NCBI RefSeq assembly: GCF_007672725.1
Contig: NZ_VDTC01000002.1
Coordinates: 62,001-126,000, forward strand
Length of the DNA: 64,000 bases
Direction of reading: 5' to 3'
From: Corynebacterium aurimucosum ATCC 700975
Lineage (GTDB): Bacteria; Actinomycetota; Actinomycetes; Mycobacteriales; Mycobacteriaceae
Both the position numbers and the translations under genes were made by a program. Below are positions 36,592 to 44,276 of this stretch, in pieces (within the stretch, counting starts at the first letter, position 1; each line of letters begins with the position of its first letter). A model generated the notes under the pieces. That model did not search any database. It was not told where the DNA came from and saw nothing but the letters and a program-made list of their open reading frames with translations.

Positions 36592-37227
36592 CTATAGGTG
36601 CTTCAGTTCCTTCTTAAAACGCGCCTTGGTGTCCTGACGCGCCGCTTGGCGCATGCGCTGGTAAATGGTGAAGATAGACCCCACAGCCAGCAGCCACAGG
36701 GCGACTTCCAGCGCATAAGGCACGCCCAGGCCTTCCAACCCCACGCCGCCGAGTCCTAGGATGAGGCGCTCTGGGCGCTCGACGAGGCCGCCAATCATCT
36801 TGAAACCGGAGGCCTCGCCGCGCGCCTTGACATAAGAGATGACCTGGGAACTAACCAGCACCACCATGCAGGCGGCGAAGTTGATGGGGTGAGCGTTGTC
36901 GACGTACACCATCCAGTAAGCGATCGCCGCGAACAAGGCACCGTCGGTAATGCGGTCGCAGGAGGCGTCGAGAGTCGCGCCGAAGTTTGATCCACCTGTG
37001 GTCAGGCGCGCCATCGTGCCGTCGAGCATGTCGAAGGCCGCGAAGAGACCCGACAACAGCGCGGCGGCAAAGAGGTGATCAAGTGGGATGAGGATGACCG
37101 ATATGGCAATGGTGACGATCGTTCCCACAATGGTGACGATATTCGGGGTCAGGCCCATCTTGAGGAAGAGCTTGGCCACCGGGACCACAACCACGGCGGC
37201 GGGTTTGCGCCCGTGAACACTAAGCAT
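36592..37227 (-). CDS. pgsA: Phosphatidylinositol phosphate synthase (CDP-alcohol phosphatidyltransferase)
   Basis: 211-residue membrane enzyme joining CDP-diacylglycerol and inositol phosphate. The CDP-OH-P motif is complete: Asp66, Asp69-Gly70, Ala73-Arg74, Gly83, Asp87 and Asp91 (FDMLDGTMARLTTGG then NFGATLDASCD). About six helices are visible. ATG at 37227 (MLSVHGRKPA) is preceded by AGGAG; the 36 upstream in-frame residues lie in the HIT gene. It overlaps the HIT gene by eight bases, so HIT-pgsA-patA-pimA form one operon. Confidence 0.94.
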   Translation of the reverse strand: MLSVHGRKPAAVVVVPVAKLFLKMGLTPNIVTIVGTIVTIAISVILIPLDHLFAAALLSGLFAAFDMLDGTMARLTTGGSNFGATLDASCDRITDGALFAAIAYWMVYVDNAHPINFAACMVVLVSSQVISYVKARGEASGFKMIGGLVERPERLILGLGGVGLEGLGVPYALEVALWLLAVGSIFTIYQRMRQAARQDTKARFKKELKHL

Positions 37228-37798
37228 GCGCTTCTCCTGAGATGATTCCTTCGGCGGCGAGCTCCGCCCATCCCTGAGCAAGAAGGGAACGGGTGTCTTT
37301 GAGGAGCTGCGGCAGCACTTTAACGCCATCCACAATAGTCATGAAGTTTGAATCTCCGCTCCAACGCGGAACGATGTGCATGTGCAGGTGCTGCCCCACC
37401 GATCCGCCCGAGGCCCGCCCCAGGTTAAAACCGGCGTTGACGGCATCGGGGCCGGACACCTTCTTCAGGACCCGGATGGCGGCCTGGGCAAACTGGAAGA
37501 GCTCGCGGGACTCCTCCTCGGTGAGGTTTTCCAGCTCAGATTCCTGGCGGTACGGGATGACCATCATGTGGCCGGCGTTATAGGGATAAAGGTTGAGCAC
37601 GCAATAGACAAGCTCACCGCGGGCAACGATGAGCCCGTCCTCGTCGGACATCTGTGGGATCTCCACGAACGGGTTACGGGCTTCCTTTGGCACGTCGCCG
37701 GCGCCGCCCTCACGCTTGATGTAGCTCATACGGTACGGCGCCCACAGGCGCTCTAAGCGGTCGGGGGTTCCCAGGCCGGTATCGACGTACTCTCCCAC
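37220..37798 (-). CDS. HIT-domain nucleotide hydrolase (AP4A phosphorylase/hydrolase-like)
   Basis: About 192 residues with the histidine triad GQHLHMHIVPRWSGD near the C-terminal third, and the actinobacterial N-terminus TPDRLERLWAPYRMSYI. Family members split AP4A or nucleoside phosphoramidates; the mycobacterial homologue next to thrS has been described as an AP4A phosphorylase (from memory). The start is uncertain: GTG at 37798 (GEYVDTGLG) has AAAGGGAG ten bases upstream and fits homologue length, while GTG at 37843 directly follows the thrS stop. It overlaps pgsA by eight bases. Confidence 0.88.
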   Translation of the reverse strand: MGEYVDTGLGTPDRLERLWAPYRMSYIKREGGAGDVPKEARNPFVEIPQMSDEDGLIVARGELVYCVLNLYPYNAGHMMVIPYRQESELENLTEEESRELFQFAQAAIRVLKKVSGPDAVNAGFNLGRASGGSVGQHLHMHIVPRWSGDSNFMTIVDGVKVLPQLLKDTRSLLAQGWAELAAEGIISGEAHA

Positions 37799-37843
37799 TC
37801 TGTGTGTGCTCCCTTTCTCAGCTCTGTCTAGATGCATCTGCAC

Positions 37844-39907
37844 CTAGACACGCTCGGCGATGGTTTCCTTGGTCGGTTGATCGTTGTTGCGCTCACGCAC
37901 CCAAGCCTCGATGACGTTGACTGCAGCTTCCACGGGCACGCCGTTAACTTGCGTGCCGTCAAGGAAGCGGAAGGACACGGCGTCTGCCTCAACGTCGCGC
38001 TCGCCCGCCAGCAACATGAACGGGACCTTGCCAGTGGTGTGATTGCGGATCTTCTTCTGCATGCGGTCGTCGGAAGTATCGACGTCAGCGCGCAGGCCGC
38101 GGGAGCGCAGCTCGGCGCATACCTTCTCGAGGTGCGGGGCGAAGGTATCCGCCACCGGGATGCCCACCACCTGGTGCGGGGCCAGCCATGCCGGGAAGGC
38201 GCCGGCGTAGTGCTCCAGCAGCACGCCGAAGAAGCGCTCAATGGAACCGAAGAGCGCGCGGTGAATCATGATCGGGCGTTGCTTGCTGCCATCCGACGCC
38301 GTGTACTCCAGCTCGAAGCGCTCCGGCAGGTTGAAGTCCAGCTGCACGGTGGACATCTGCCAGGTACGGCCGATGGCATCGCGAGCCTGGACAGAGATCT
38401 TCGGGCCATAGAAGGCCGCGCCCGCCGGGTCCGGAACCAGCTCAAGACCGGACTTCTCCGCCACGGACTGCAGAATAGCCGTCGAGCGCTCCCAGATCTC
38501 ATCAGAGCCGACGTACTTATTCGGATCCTTGGTGGACAGCTCCAGGTAGAAGTCGTCCAAGCCGTAGTCCTTGAGCAGAGAAATGATGAACTCCAGAACC
38601 TTGGTCAGTTCATCTTCGAGCTGCTCAGGGGTGCAGTAGATGTGGGAGTCATCCTGGGTGAAGCCACGGGCGCGAGTCAGACCATGAACAACGCCGGACT
38701 TTTCGTAGCGGTACACCGTACCGAACTCGAAGAGGCGCAGCGGCAGCTCGCGGTACGAGCGGCCACGAGAAGCGAAGATGAGGTTGTGCATCGGGCAGTT
38801 CATCGGCTTGGCGTAGTAGTCCTGCGGCTGCTTGGTGCAATTACCGTCCTCATCCCACTCGCCATCGAGCTGCATCGGCGGGAACATGCCATCCGCGTAG
38901 AAGTCCAGGTGGCCGGATTTCTTGAAGAGGTCTCCCTTGGTCAGGTGCGGGGTGGACACGAAAGAGTAGCCATCAGCGATGTGGCGGCGGCGGGAGTGCT
39001 CTTCCATCTCCATGCGCACGGTAGCGCCATTGGGGTGGAATACCGGGAAACCGGAACCGATCTCATCCGGGAAGGAGAACAGGTCCAGCTCGGCACCCAA
39101 GCGGCGGTGGTCGCGCTTTTCTGCCTCTTCCACCATGGTCTTGTAGGACTCAAGTGCTTCCTTGGATTCGAAGGCAGTGCCATAAATGCGCTGCAGGCCA
39201 GCCTTGGACTGGTCACCGCGCCAGTAAGCAGCAGAGGAACGCGTCAGGGCAAAAGCTGGAATGTACTTGGTGGTCGGAACGTGCGGGCCACGGCACAGAT
39301 CAAACCACTCCACCTCGCCGGTGCGCGGGTTGACGTTGTCATAGTGGGTCAGATCGCCGGCACCAACCTCGGCAGCCTCATCGGAATCAGGGTCCACGTT
39401 GCCCTTGTCCTGGACCAGCTCGAGCTTAAACGGCTCGGCAGCAAGCGCCTGCTCCGCTTCCTCCGGGGAGGAGTAGACGTGGCGCTCGAAGCGCTGGCCA
39501 CCCTTGATGATCTTCTTCATGCGCTTCTCAATGGCCTTGAGGTCCTCCGGAGTGAAGGGCTCTGCGGTCTGGAAGTCGAAGTAGAAGCCGTTCTCGATGG
39601 CCGGGCCAATGCCCAGCTTGGTGCCGGGGAACTCCGCCTGCACGGCCTGGGCCATGACGTGCCCACAGGAGTGGCGAATAACGGCGCGGCCGTCTTCCTC
39701 GCAGGCAGCAACCGGAGTGAACTCGGCGTCAGTGTCCGGCGTGTGGGAAAGGTCGTAGAGAGTACCGTCGGCGCCGCGGACGACGACTACTGCTTCGGGG
39801 CCCTTGTTGGGCAGCTCATGCTCGCGCATCGCTGCTCCCACGGCAGTACCGGCCGGGACCGTGATCGGCTCGTAGTTCACCGGGACTGCTGGAATCATTT
39901 CCGCCAT
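37844..39907 (-). CDS. thrS: Threonine--tRNA ligase
   Basis: 687-residue class II synthetase with the full bacterial architecture: an N-terminal TGS domain, the editing domain with [11 protein letters not shown] and a later HXXXH-type region, the catalytic core with [20 protein letters not shown] and motif 3 ([20 protein letters not shown]), and the anticodon-binding domain to the C-terminus. The TAG stop is directly followed by an in-frame start of the HIT gene. A -10-like TAGACT lies at 39989-39994, giving a leader of about 75 bases; no leader peptide or T-box-like structure was recognised. Confidence 0.97.
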   Translation of the reverse strand: MAEMIPAVPVNYEPITVPAGTAVGAAMREHELPNKGPEAVVVVRGADGTLYDLSHTPDTDAEFTPVAACEEDGRAVIRHSCGHVMAQAVQAEFPGTKLGIGPAIENGFYFDFQTAEPFTPEDLKAIEKRMKKIIKGGQRFERHVYSSPEEAEQALAAEPFKLELVQDKGNVDPDSDEAAEVGAGDLTHYDNVNPRTGEVEWFDLCRGPHVPTTKYIPAFALTRSSAAYWRGDQSKAGLQRIYGTAFESKEALESYKTMVEEAEKRDHRRLGAELDLFSFPDEIGSGFPVFHPNGATVRMEMEEHSRRRHIADGYSFVSTPHLTKGDLFKKSGHLDFYADGMFPPMQLDGEWDEDGNCTKQPQDYYAKPMNCPMHNLIFASRGRSYRELPLRLFEFGTVYRYEKSGVVHGLTRARGFTQDDSHIYCTPEQLEDELTKVLEFIISLLKDYGLDDFYLELSTKDPNKYVGSDEIWERSTAILQSVAEKSGLELVPDPAGAAFYGPKISVQARDAIGRTWQMSTVQLDFNLPERFELEYTASDGSKQRPIMIHRALFGSIERFFGVLLEHYAGAFPAWLAPHQVVGIPVADTFAPHLEKVCAELRSRGLRADVDTSDDRMQKKIRNHTTGKVPFMLLAGERDVEADAVSFRFLDGTQVNGVPVEAAVNVIEAWVRERNNDQPTKETIAERV

Positions 39908-40000
39908 GACTTGTTGCGCTCCTTTGCGCTCACGCGCCGCTCGACATACCTGGCCGAGCAGCGCTCAACGAGAAAGTTACAGCGGCTTAGTCTACCCCTC

Positions 40001-41281
40001 TTAACTGCGGATGAGCGATTCGCCCCAAAAGGTTTCGCCCTCAGTTCCGGCAGGCATGTAGTACACGGCCGAGCCGATGTGGGTAATCCACTCGTTGAGG
40101 CGATCCGCTTTGTCGAGGCGCGCCTGGATGGGCTCGAACTGGGCCGTAGGATCCTTCTGGTAGCAAATGAAGATCAATCCAGCGTTGCTGAGTTCACCGC
40201 GCTTGGTGGTCTCCGGGGAAGGCGGAAGGTTGTAGTTATACGGACGGCGCAGCAGCTTCTGATGAGGTGAGTCGACCGGAGGATGTGCCCGGGCGACATG
40301 CGAGTTTTCATCAATAGCCTTGAGGCCAAACTCGTTTCGCGCGTCCAGGTCAACCTCGTCGAACTCGTCCTTGCCACCTAGAGGTGCGCCGGTATCGAGC
40401 GCTCGACCTGTAGCGTTTTCACGTGCAGCACGATCAAGTTGCTCCCACGTATCGAGGTTCATGTGGATGCGGCGAACCACCATGGCGCTGCCGCCGGCAA
40501 AGGGGCCGTCCTCGATCCACACTTGCTCATTGAAATCTTCATCGCTTCGCGGGTTGACCGTGCCGTCTTTTTGCCCAAAAAGGTTGCGCGCGGTTGTTCC
40601 CTTCGGTGCGGAACCATAAGCGTGGCTAAACCCCTGTTGAATCCACGCGACGTCGGCGTAGTCTTTACCGGCACGAGTCATATGCCGCAGTACATAGGCC
40701 GCGGTGAAGGCATCATCACTGCAGATCTGTAGGACGATATCGGTCTGTCCCCATTCAGGGCGCAAATCATCGTGTTCAAAGTCCTGGATATCTCGCAGCC
40801 AGCTGGGCTTGGCGACGCCCACCGTGTCAAAGAATCCTTCTCCCCAACCGCACGTGACGGTGAGGTTTGCCGGGGTGGTAGACAATTCAGGCTCGAGGCT
40901 ACCCAGCGGGTTCTCGCCGGTGCACAGGCGGCGAGCGTCCTCCGTCCACAGACGCATGAGTGCGGCCGCGCCGCGTGCGGTGGTCTCCTTCTTCAGGTTG
41001 AAGCCGACCAATTCCACGTGCGCCTGGACCGGGGTTTGGATGCCAGCTTGGTGCTTGCCATCGAAGGCGACGATATCGCCACCCATGGTTTCCTCGCGGC
41101 GCTCCGGCCCGGTGCTTCCGGCGTCACCGGCCTGCGCTGCTTGGGAAGCGTCTGCAGACTCCGCCGAAGACTGCCCTGGCTCCTCCCCCTTCGCGCAACC
41201 AGCGAGGGCTACCGCGCTTGCAGCCACAGCACTTCCGGCGAGCAATCCACGCCGGCTGACAGGTTCCTCGAACCCGCTCAT
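40001..41281 (-). CDS. efeB: Tat-exported Dyp-type haem peroxidase (EfeB-like)
   Basis: 426-residue dye-decolourising peroxidase. The N-terminus SRRGLLAGSAVAASAVALAG is a twin-arginine signal that also ends in a lipobox-like LAGC (Cys29). The haem domain has the family motif FGQKDGTVNP with the catalytic Asp, the NSHVARAHPPVDS region with the probable proximal His, and the end block YYMPAGTEGETFWGESL. EfeB-type enzymes act in iron or haem handling with EfeU and EfeO, but those genes are not here. Instead it sits behind PCuAC and CopC genes on the same strand, suggesting a link to copper. Start ATG with GGGAG upstream. Confidence 0.9.
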   Translation of the reverse strand: MSGFEEPVSRRGLLAGSAVAASAVALAGCAKGEEPGQSSAESADASQAAQAGDAGSTGPERREETMGGDIVAFDGKHQAGIQTPVQAHVELVGFNLKKETTARGAAALMRLWTEDARRLCTGENPLGSLEPELSTTPANLTVTCGWGEGFFDTVGVAKPSWLRDIQDFEHDDLRPEWGQTDIVLQICSDDAFTAAYVLRHMTRAGKDYADVAWIQQGFSHAYGSAPKGTTARNLFGQKDGTVNPRSDEDFNEQVWIEDGPFAGGSAMVVRRIHMNLDTWEQLDRAARENATGRALDTGAPLGGKDEFDEVDLDARNEFGLKAIDENSHVARAHPPVDSPHQKLLRRPYNYNLPPSPETTKRGELSNAGLIFICYQKDPTAQFEPIQARLDKADRLNEWITHIGSAVYYMPAGTEGETFWGESLIRS

Positions 41282-41345
41282 CGTTGTTGTCTCCCTATCT
41301 CGTGAGAACCGATAACTTGCCTACCTTGGCCCAGAGAACGCTTTT

Positions 41346-42041
41346 CTAGTGAGCGTGCTCTTCCGTCTTCATGCCCGACATGTCTGCGGACTCTGAGTGG
41401 TCCATGTGATCACCATGCTTCATGTCGCCATGGTCCATATCGTCGCCGTGATCCATGCCGCCCATATCGCCATAGTTCTCGTCGCCTGCGCCGATGGAAC
41501 GCACGGGGATGTCGCCCAGGTCGACCGTTGAGCCGTCGCTAAGCTCCAGCGTCAGTGTGGCGGTCTCGCCAGCCATAACGGGCTCTGTAACTCCCATCAG
41601 CATGAAGTGGAAGCTACCCGGTGCGAGCTCGACGGATTCGCCAGCAGGGATATCGAAGCCGCCTTCCTTCTCCTTCATGACGCCATCGACGACCTCATGG
41701 ATCTCGTAGTGCTCCGCCTTCACCGAAGAGGTGAAGCCAACCACGTTGATGTCCTTGTCCGTGTGGTTGTGGAGGGTGCCGAAGATCGCGGTCATATCCG
41801 AATCCTTCTCCATGGCGCGCACGACAGCATCCTCGAAGGTGACACCCGACTCAGCGGAGGAAGTAGCCGAACCACTGGTCGCTGCTTCCTTGTCCTTCTC
41901 AGCGCCATTCTCAGTGCTGGCTGCAGCGCTCGATGGGGCTGCGGTGGAATCTTCCTCGCTCGTCGAGCAGCTTGCCAGTGCAAGGCTGGCAGCAGCAACG
42001 GCAACGACGGAAGCGCGGAGGAAAATACGGGAATTCAGCAT
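41346..42041 (-). CDS. PCu(A)C-type copper chaperone lipoprotein with His/Met-rich tail
   Basis: 231-residue lipoprotein (lipobox LALASCST, Cys25) with a Ser/Ala/Glu-rich linker (to about residue 62) and a PCu(A)C domain (about 63-185), a family that carries Cu(I) for cytochrome oxidase assembly or resistance. The domain contains FGTLHNHTDKDINVVGF, AEHYEIHEVVDGVMKEKEGG and PGSFHFMLMGV, with the conserved His and Met copper ligands. The last 35 residues are extremely His/Met/Asp-rich (DHGDDMDHGDMKHGDHMDH), an added metal-binding tail. ATG at 42041 is preferred over the longer frame because GAAAGG lies before it. Confidence 0.92.
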   Translation of the reverse strand: MLNSRIFLRASVVAVAAASLALASCSTSEEDSTAAPSSAAASTENGAEKDKEAATSGSATSSAESGVTFEDAVVRAMEKDSDMTAIFGTLHNHTDKDINVVGFTSSVKAEHYEIHEVVDGVMKEKEGGFDIPAGESVELAPGSFHFMLMGVTEPVMAGETATLTLELSDGSTVDLGDIPVRSIGAGDENYGDMGGMDHGDDMDHGDMKHGDHMDHSESADMSGMKTEEHAH

Positions 42042-42117
42042 GTGACATGCCTTTCTGCAGTAACAGTAGTTAAGGAAAATGCGGTTTGACTCTCGCATCA
42101 TCAGAACCGTGTGGTGC

Positions 42118-42705
42118 TTAGCCTTCTGGGTCTTCTCCGCCAGAACGGCGGGTCTTTGCTCCGAAGGCGAAAAGGGCTGCGCCGACGACGAGAACTGCTC
42201 CTACACCAATGATCCATTTGGCCGCGGTAGGCAAGGAACTCAGGGGATCCTGAGACTCTTCTGCATCGTCGCTTTCCTTGGCACCATCGGCAGAAGCATC
42301 TGCAGTCTTATCTCCCCCAGCCCCGGAGGCCACGCTAAATGGCACGGAACCGAGTGTGGAGTGCCCATCGGAGGACGTAATGCGGAAACCTACTTGGTAG
42401 TCACCATCACCGGGCTCGACGTCCTGGGGGACTTCGACGGTGAGGTTGCGGCCGTCAATGGTCGGGGTTGCGTCAAAGAGCACGTCGCCGCTTGTCTTAT
42501 CGCTCACGGCAAAGGTGTTGAAGTTGTCCTTTGGAATACCAGAGAATTCCAACGTGATTTCGCGGGGGAATTCCTCCAGCGGCGTATCACTCACAACGTT
42601 GCCGCCTATGACTGAGTCATGTGCCGCCGCTAGTGGCGCGGACAGCCCGACCGCGAGGCAGGCTGCCCCGGCAGCAATCCCTGTGGTGACCTGACGCAGC
42701 TGCAT
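42118..42705 (-). CDS. copC: CopC-domain copper-binding membrane protein
   Basis: 195 residues: a signal peptide (cleavage likely after APLAAA, leaving an N-terminal AHDS or HDS with a copper-binding His), a CopC beta-sandwich ending with FRITSSDGHSTLGSVPFSV, an acidic linker and one C-terminal transmembrane helix (IIGVGAVLVVGAALFAFGA). It would bind copper outside the membrane. It is first in a minus-strand group with the PCuAC lipoprotein and the Dyp peroxidase (gaps 76 and 64 bases). AAGGAG lies 11 bases before the ATG. Confidence 0.9.
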   Translation of the reverse strand: MQLRQVTTGIAAGAACLAVGLSAPLAAAHDSVIGGNVVSDTPLEEFPREITLEFSGIPKDNFNTFAVSDKTSGDVLFDATPTIDGRNLTVEVPQDVEPGDGDYQVGFRITSSDGHSTLGSVPFSVASGAGGDKTADASADGAKESDDAEESQDPLSSLPTAAKWIIGVGAVLVVGAALFAFGAKTRRSGGEDPEG

Positions 42706-42886
42706 GTCCAGAACAACTCCTTGATGGTCTGATGAAACTTTTGGTTGAAGGTTCCCTCATCCTATCGCCGGGAGGGATCCTCGAGCCAATCCTTACCCCG
42801 CACGGATTGTGCGAGGTTACCAAGTAGTCGTTGCATGCAGTGGAAAAGTTCCCTGGACCGCCCCTAGCCATACACCCCGGCAAACA

Positions 42887-42923
42887 AGAAAACGAAAAGT
42901 GCCCCTCCATAGTGGAGAGGCAC
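42887..42923 (-). terminator. Rho-independent terminator of the tRNA gene cluster
   Basis: Minus-strand stem GTGCCTCTCCA/TGGAGGGGCAC (42899-42923, one G-U pair, three-base loop) followed by TTTTCGTTTTC, directly downstream of the last tRNA-Gly. Confidence 0.9.
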
Positions 42924-42932
42924 TCGACGTGG

Positions 42933-43005
42933 AGCGGATGACGAGACTCGAACTCGCGACCCTCACCTTGGCAAGGTGATGCGCTACCAACTGCGCTACA
43001 TCCGC
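42933..43005 (-). tRNA. tRNA-Gly(GCC), copy 1
   Basis: 73-nt cloverleaf: acceptor GCGGATG/CATCCGC, anticodon loop TTGCCAA with GCC, and T-loop TTCGAGT. A CCA end is encoded (42930-42932). Identical in its core to the copies at 43259 and 43504. Confidence 0.97.
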
Positions 43006-43049
43006 GCGACAAACCGGAGTTCGTCACGGAGTCCGTAAGGAACTCCCTG

Positions 43050-43121
43050 TGCGCGATACTGGGATTGAACCAGTGACCTCTTCCGTGTCAGGGAAGCGCT
43101 CTCCCGCTGAGCTAAACGCGC
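43050..43121 (-). tRNA. tRNA-Val(GAC), copy 1, with an acceptor-stem mismatch
   Basis: 72-nt cloverleaf with anticodon loop CTGACAC (GAC) and T-arm CCAGT/ACTGG. The acceptor is GCGCGTT against ATCGCGC, so tRNA position 6 (genome 43116) faces U with U. The second copy at 43370 has GCGCGAT and pairs fully. CCA is not encoded. Confidence 0.93.
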
Positions 43122-43153
43122 TCACAGCACCCGAAGTTGGGCGCCAGCTTTTG

Positions 43154-43224
43154 AGGTGGAAACGGGAATCGAACCCGTGTGCACGGTTTTGCAGACCGTT
43201 GCCTCACCACTCGGCCATTCCACC
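43154..43224 (-). tRNA. tRNA-Cys(GCA)
   Basis: 71-nt cloverleaf with acceptor GGTGGAA/TTCCACC, anticodon GCA in the CTGCAAA loop, and the U discriminator expected for tRNA-Cys. CCA is not encoded. Confidence 0.97.
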
Positions 43225-43258
43225 GTGGCGATACCGCCTCACACACTACATGTGCTGG

Positions 43259-43331
43259 AGCGGATGACGAGACTCGAACTCGCGACCCTCACCTTGGCAA
43301 GGTGATGCGCTACCAACTGCGCTACATCCGC
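43259..43331 (-). tRNA. tRNA-Gly(GCC), copy 2
   Basis: Same 73-nt sequence as copy 1: acceptor GCGGATG/CATCCGC and anticodon GCC. CCA is encoded at 43256-43258. Confidence 0.97.
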
Positions 43332-43369
43332 ATTCGAAACCAGGCCCGGTTTCTAGGACTAAGTCCTTG

Positions 43370-43441
43370 TGCGCGATACTGGGATTGAACCAGTGACCTC
43401 TTCCGTGTCAGGGAAGCGCTCTCCCACTGAGCTAATCGCGC
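43370..43441 (-). tRNA. tRNA-Val(GAC), copy 2
   Basis: 72-nt cloverleaf with fully paired acceptor GCGCGAT/ATCGCGC and anticodon GAC. It differs from copy 1 at acceptor position 6 and in the D-loop (GTGGGA instead of GCGGGA). Confidence 0.97.
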
Positions 43442-43503
43442 TTATCCATTTATCAAGGCTATTTACTTGCTCGAGATTCCCTCTAGCATCAAGAAAGCCT
43501 TGG

Positions 43504-43576
43504 AGCGGATGACGAGACTCGAACTCGCGACCCTCACCTTGGCAAGGTGATGCGCTACCAACTGCGCTACATCCGC
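43504..43576 (-). tRNA. tRNA-Gly(GCC), copy 3 (first in the transcript)
   Basis: 73-nt sequence matching the other two tRNA-Gly genes, with CCA encoded at 43501-43503. It is the promoter-proximal gene of the six-tRNA cluster. Confidence 0.97.
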
Positions 43577-43932
43577 ATTGCACGTAACCGGCTGGTATGC
43601 CGTGGTGCGAGAAGAAACTTTATCGTGCACCGACCCAGTTTCCAAATCCGCAGCCCACAGCACTAATCCCCAACCATCCAACAGCGCTTGGATTACATTA
43701 ATGTGATTGAGACTGCGGTTACAGTGATTGCGCATGATTGCACTAGGAACACACTAGTACTGTCGGGAGAACTCCAAGATCCATCCGTTCTCGCACAGCC
43801 CTGAGTAGCCACTACACCCTTACAGTCGCGAGCAACCAACCAGAGTAAATGCACGCAGAGTAATTGAAAGCACGGTTGAGCTGGACGATTAGGGGTTTCC
43901 ATACGCGCGGTGTACCTTAAGTGCTGCACCGA
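43577..43932 (+). other. Divergent intergenic region between the two tRNA transcription units
   Basis: 356 bases with no convincing gene. It contains the promoter of the minus-strand cluster (43617-43645) and, further right, the upstream region of tRNA-Val(CAC). At 43695-43704 there is a perfect 10-bp palindrome ACATTAATGT inside an A+T-richer stretch. In C. glutamicum the prophage CGP3 lies between the equivalent flanking genes (from memory), but no integrase, attachment repeat or phage gene remains here. Confidence 0.5.
43617..43645 (-). promoter_or_regulatory. Promoter of the six-gene tRNA cluster
   Basis: Minus strand: -35 TTGGAA (43640-43645), 17-base spacer and -10 TAAAGT (43617-43622). 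Transcription would start about 34 bases before the first tRNA-Gly. Confidence 0.65.
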
Positions 43933-44004
43933 GGTTCTATAGCTCAGTGGGAGAGCGTTCCGTTCACACCGGAAAGGTCGCTGGTTCAATCCCAGCTAGG
44001 ACCA
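43933..44004 (+). tRNA. tRNA-Val(CAC)
   Basis: 72-nt cloverleaf with acceptor GGTTCTA/TAGGACC, anticodon CAC in the TTCACAC loop and T-loop TTCAATC. CCA is encoded at 44005-44007. It is transcribed divergently from the six-tRNA cluster. Confidence 0.96.
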
Positions 44005-44050
44005 CCATTAAAGCTGCAGGTAAAAGACGTGCAGCGTATAACACAAGCCT

Positions 44051-44112
44051 CCGCGTGGATACTATGTGGAAAACGAATCCGCATTTATCTGTTCACGCGG
44101 GGGTATTTTCTC
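44051..44112 (+). terminator. Possible terminator after tRNA-Val(CAC)
   Basis: CCGCGTG (44051-44057) can pair with CACGCGG (44094-44100), followed by GGGTATTTTCTC. The loop is long (36 bases), so this is a weak call. The rest of 44008-44267 shows no gene. Confidence 0.35.
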
Positions 44113-44276
44113 ATTGTTCCTGAAACTGGCCAAGAAAGCCAGACACGATAGCTCAACCCGTTGGGGCACGGCATGGTTGATAAAGCCTGCACGATATTGG
44201 ACCTGCCCCCGCGCGTAGTTACCCGATAACTCCATAATGGTTCAATAGCAACACGTGCAGGCATAGGGTGATAGAT

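Noticed and set aside
37832..40270. Open frame of 812 codons on the plus strand
   Set aside because: It runs antisense through thrS and into the Dyp peroxidase gene, both well supported; its translation shows no domain or signal.
43577..43932. Prophage remnant or integrase relic at the tRNA locus
   Set aside because: No phage-like frame, integrase motif or flanking tRNA 3'-end repeat could be found in the gap.
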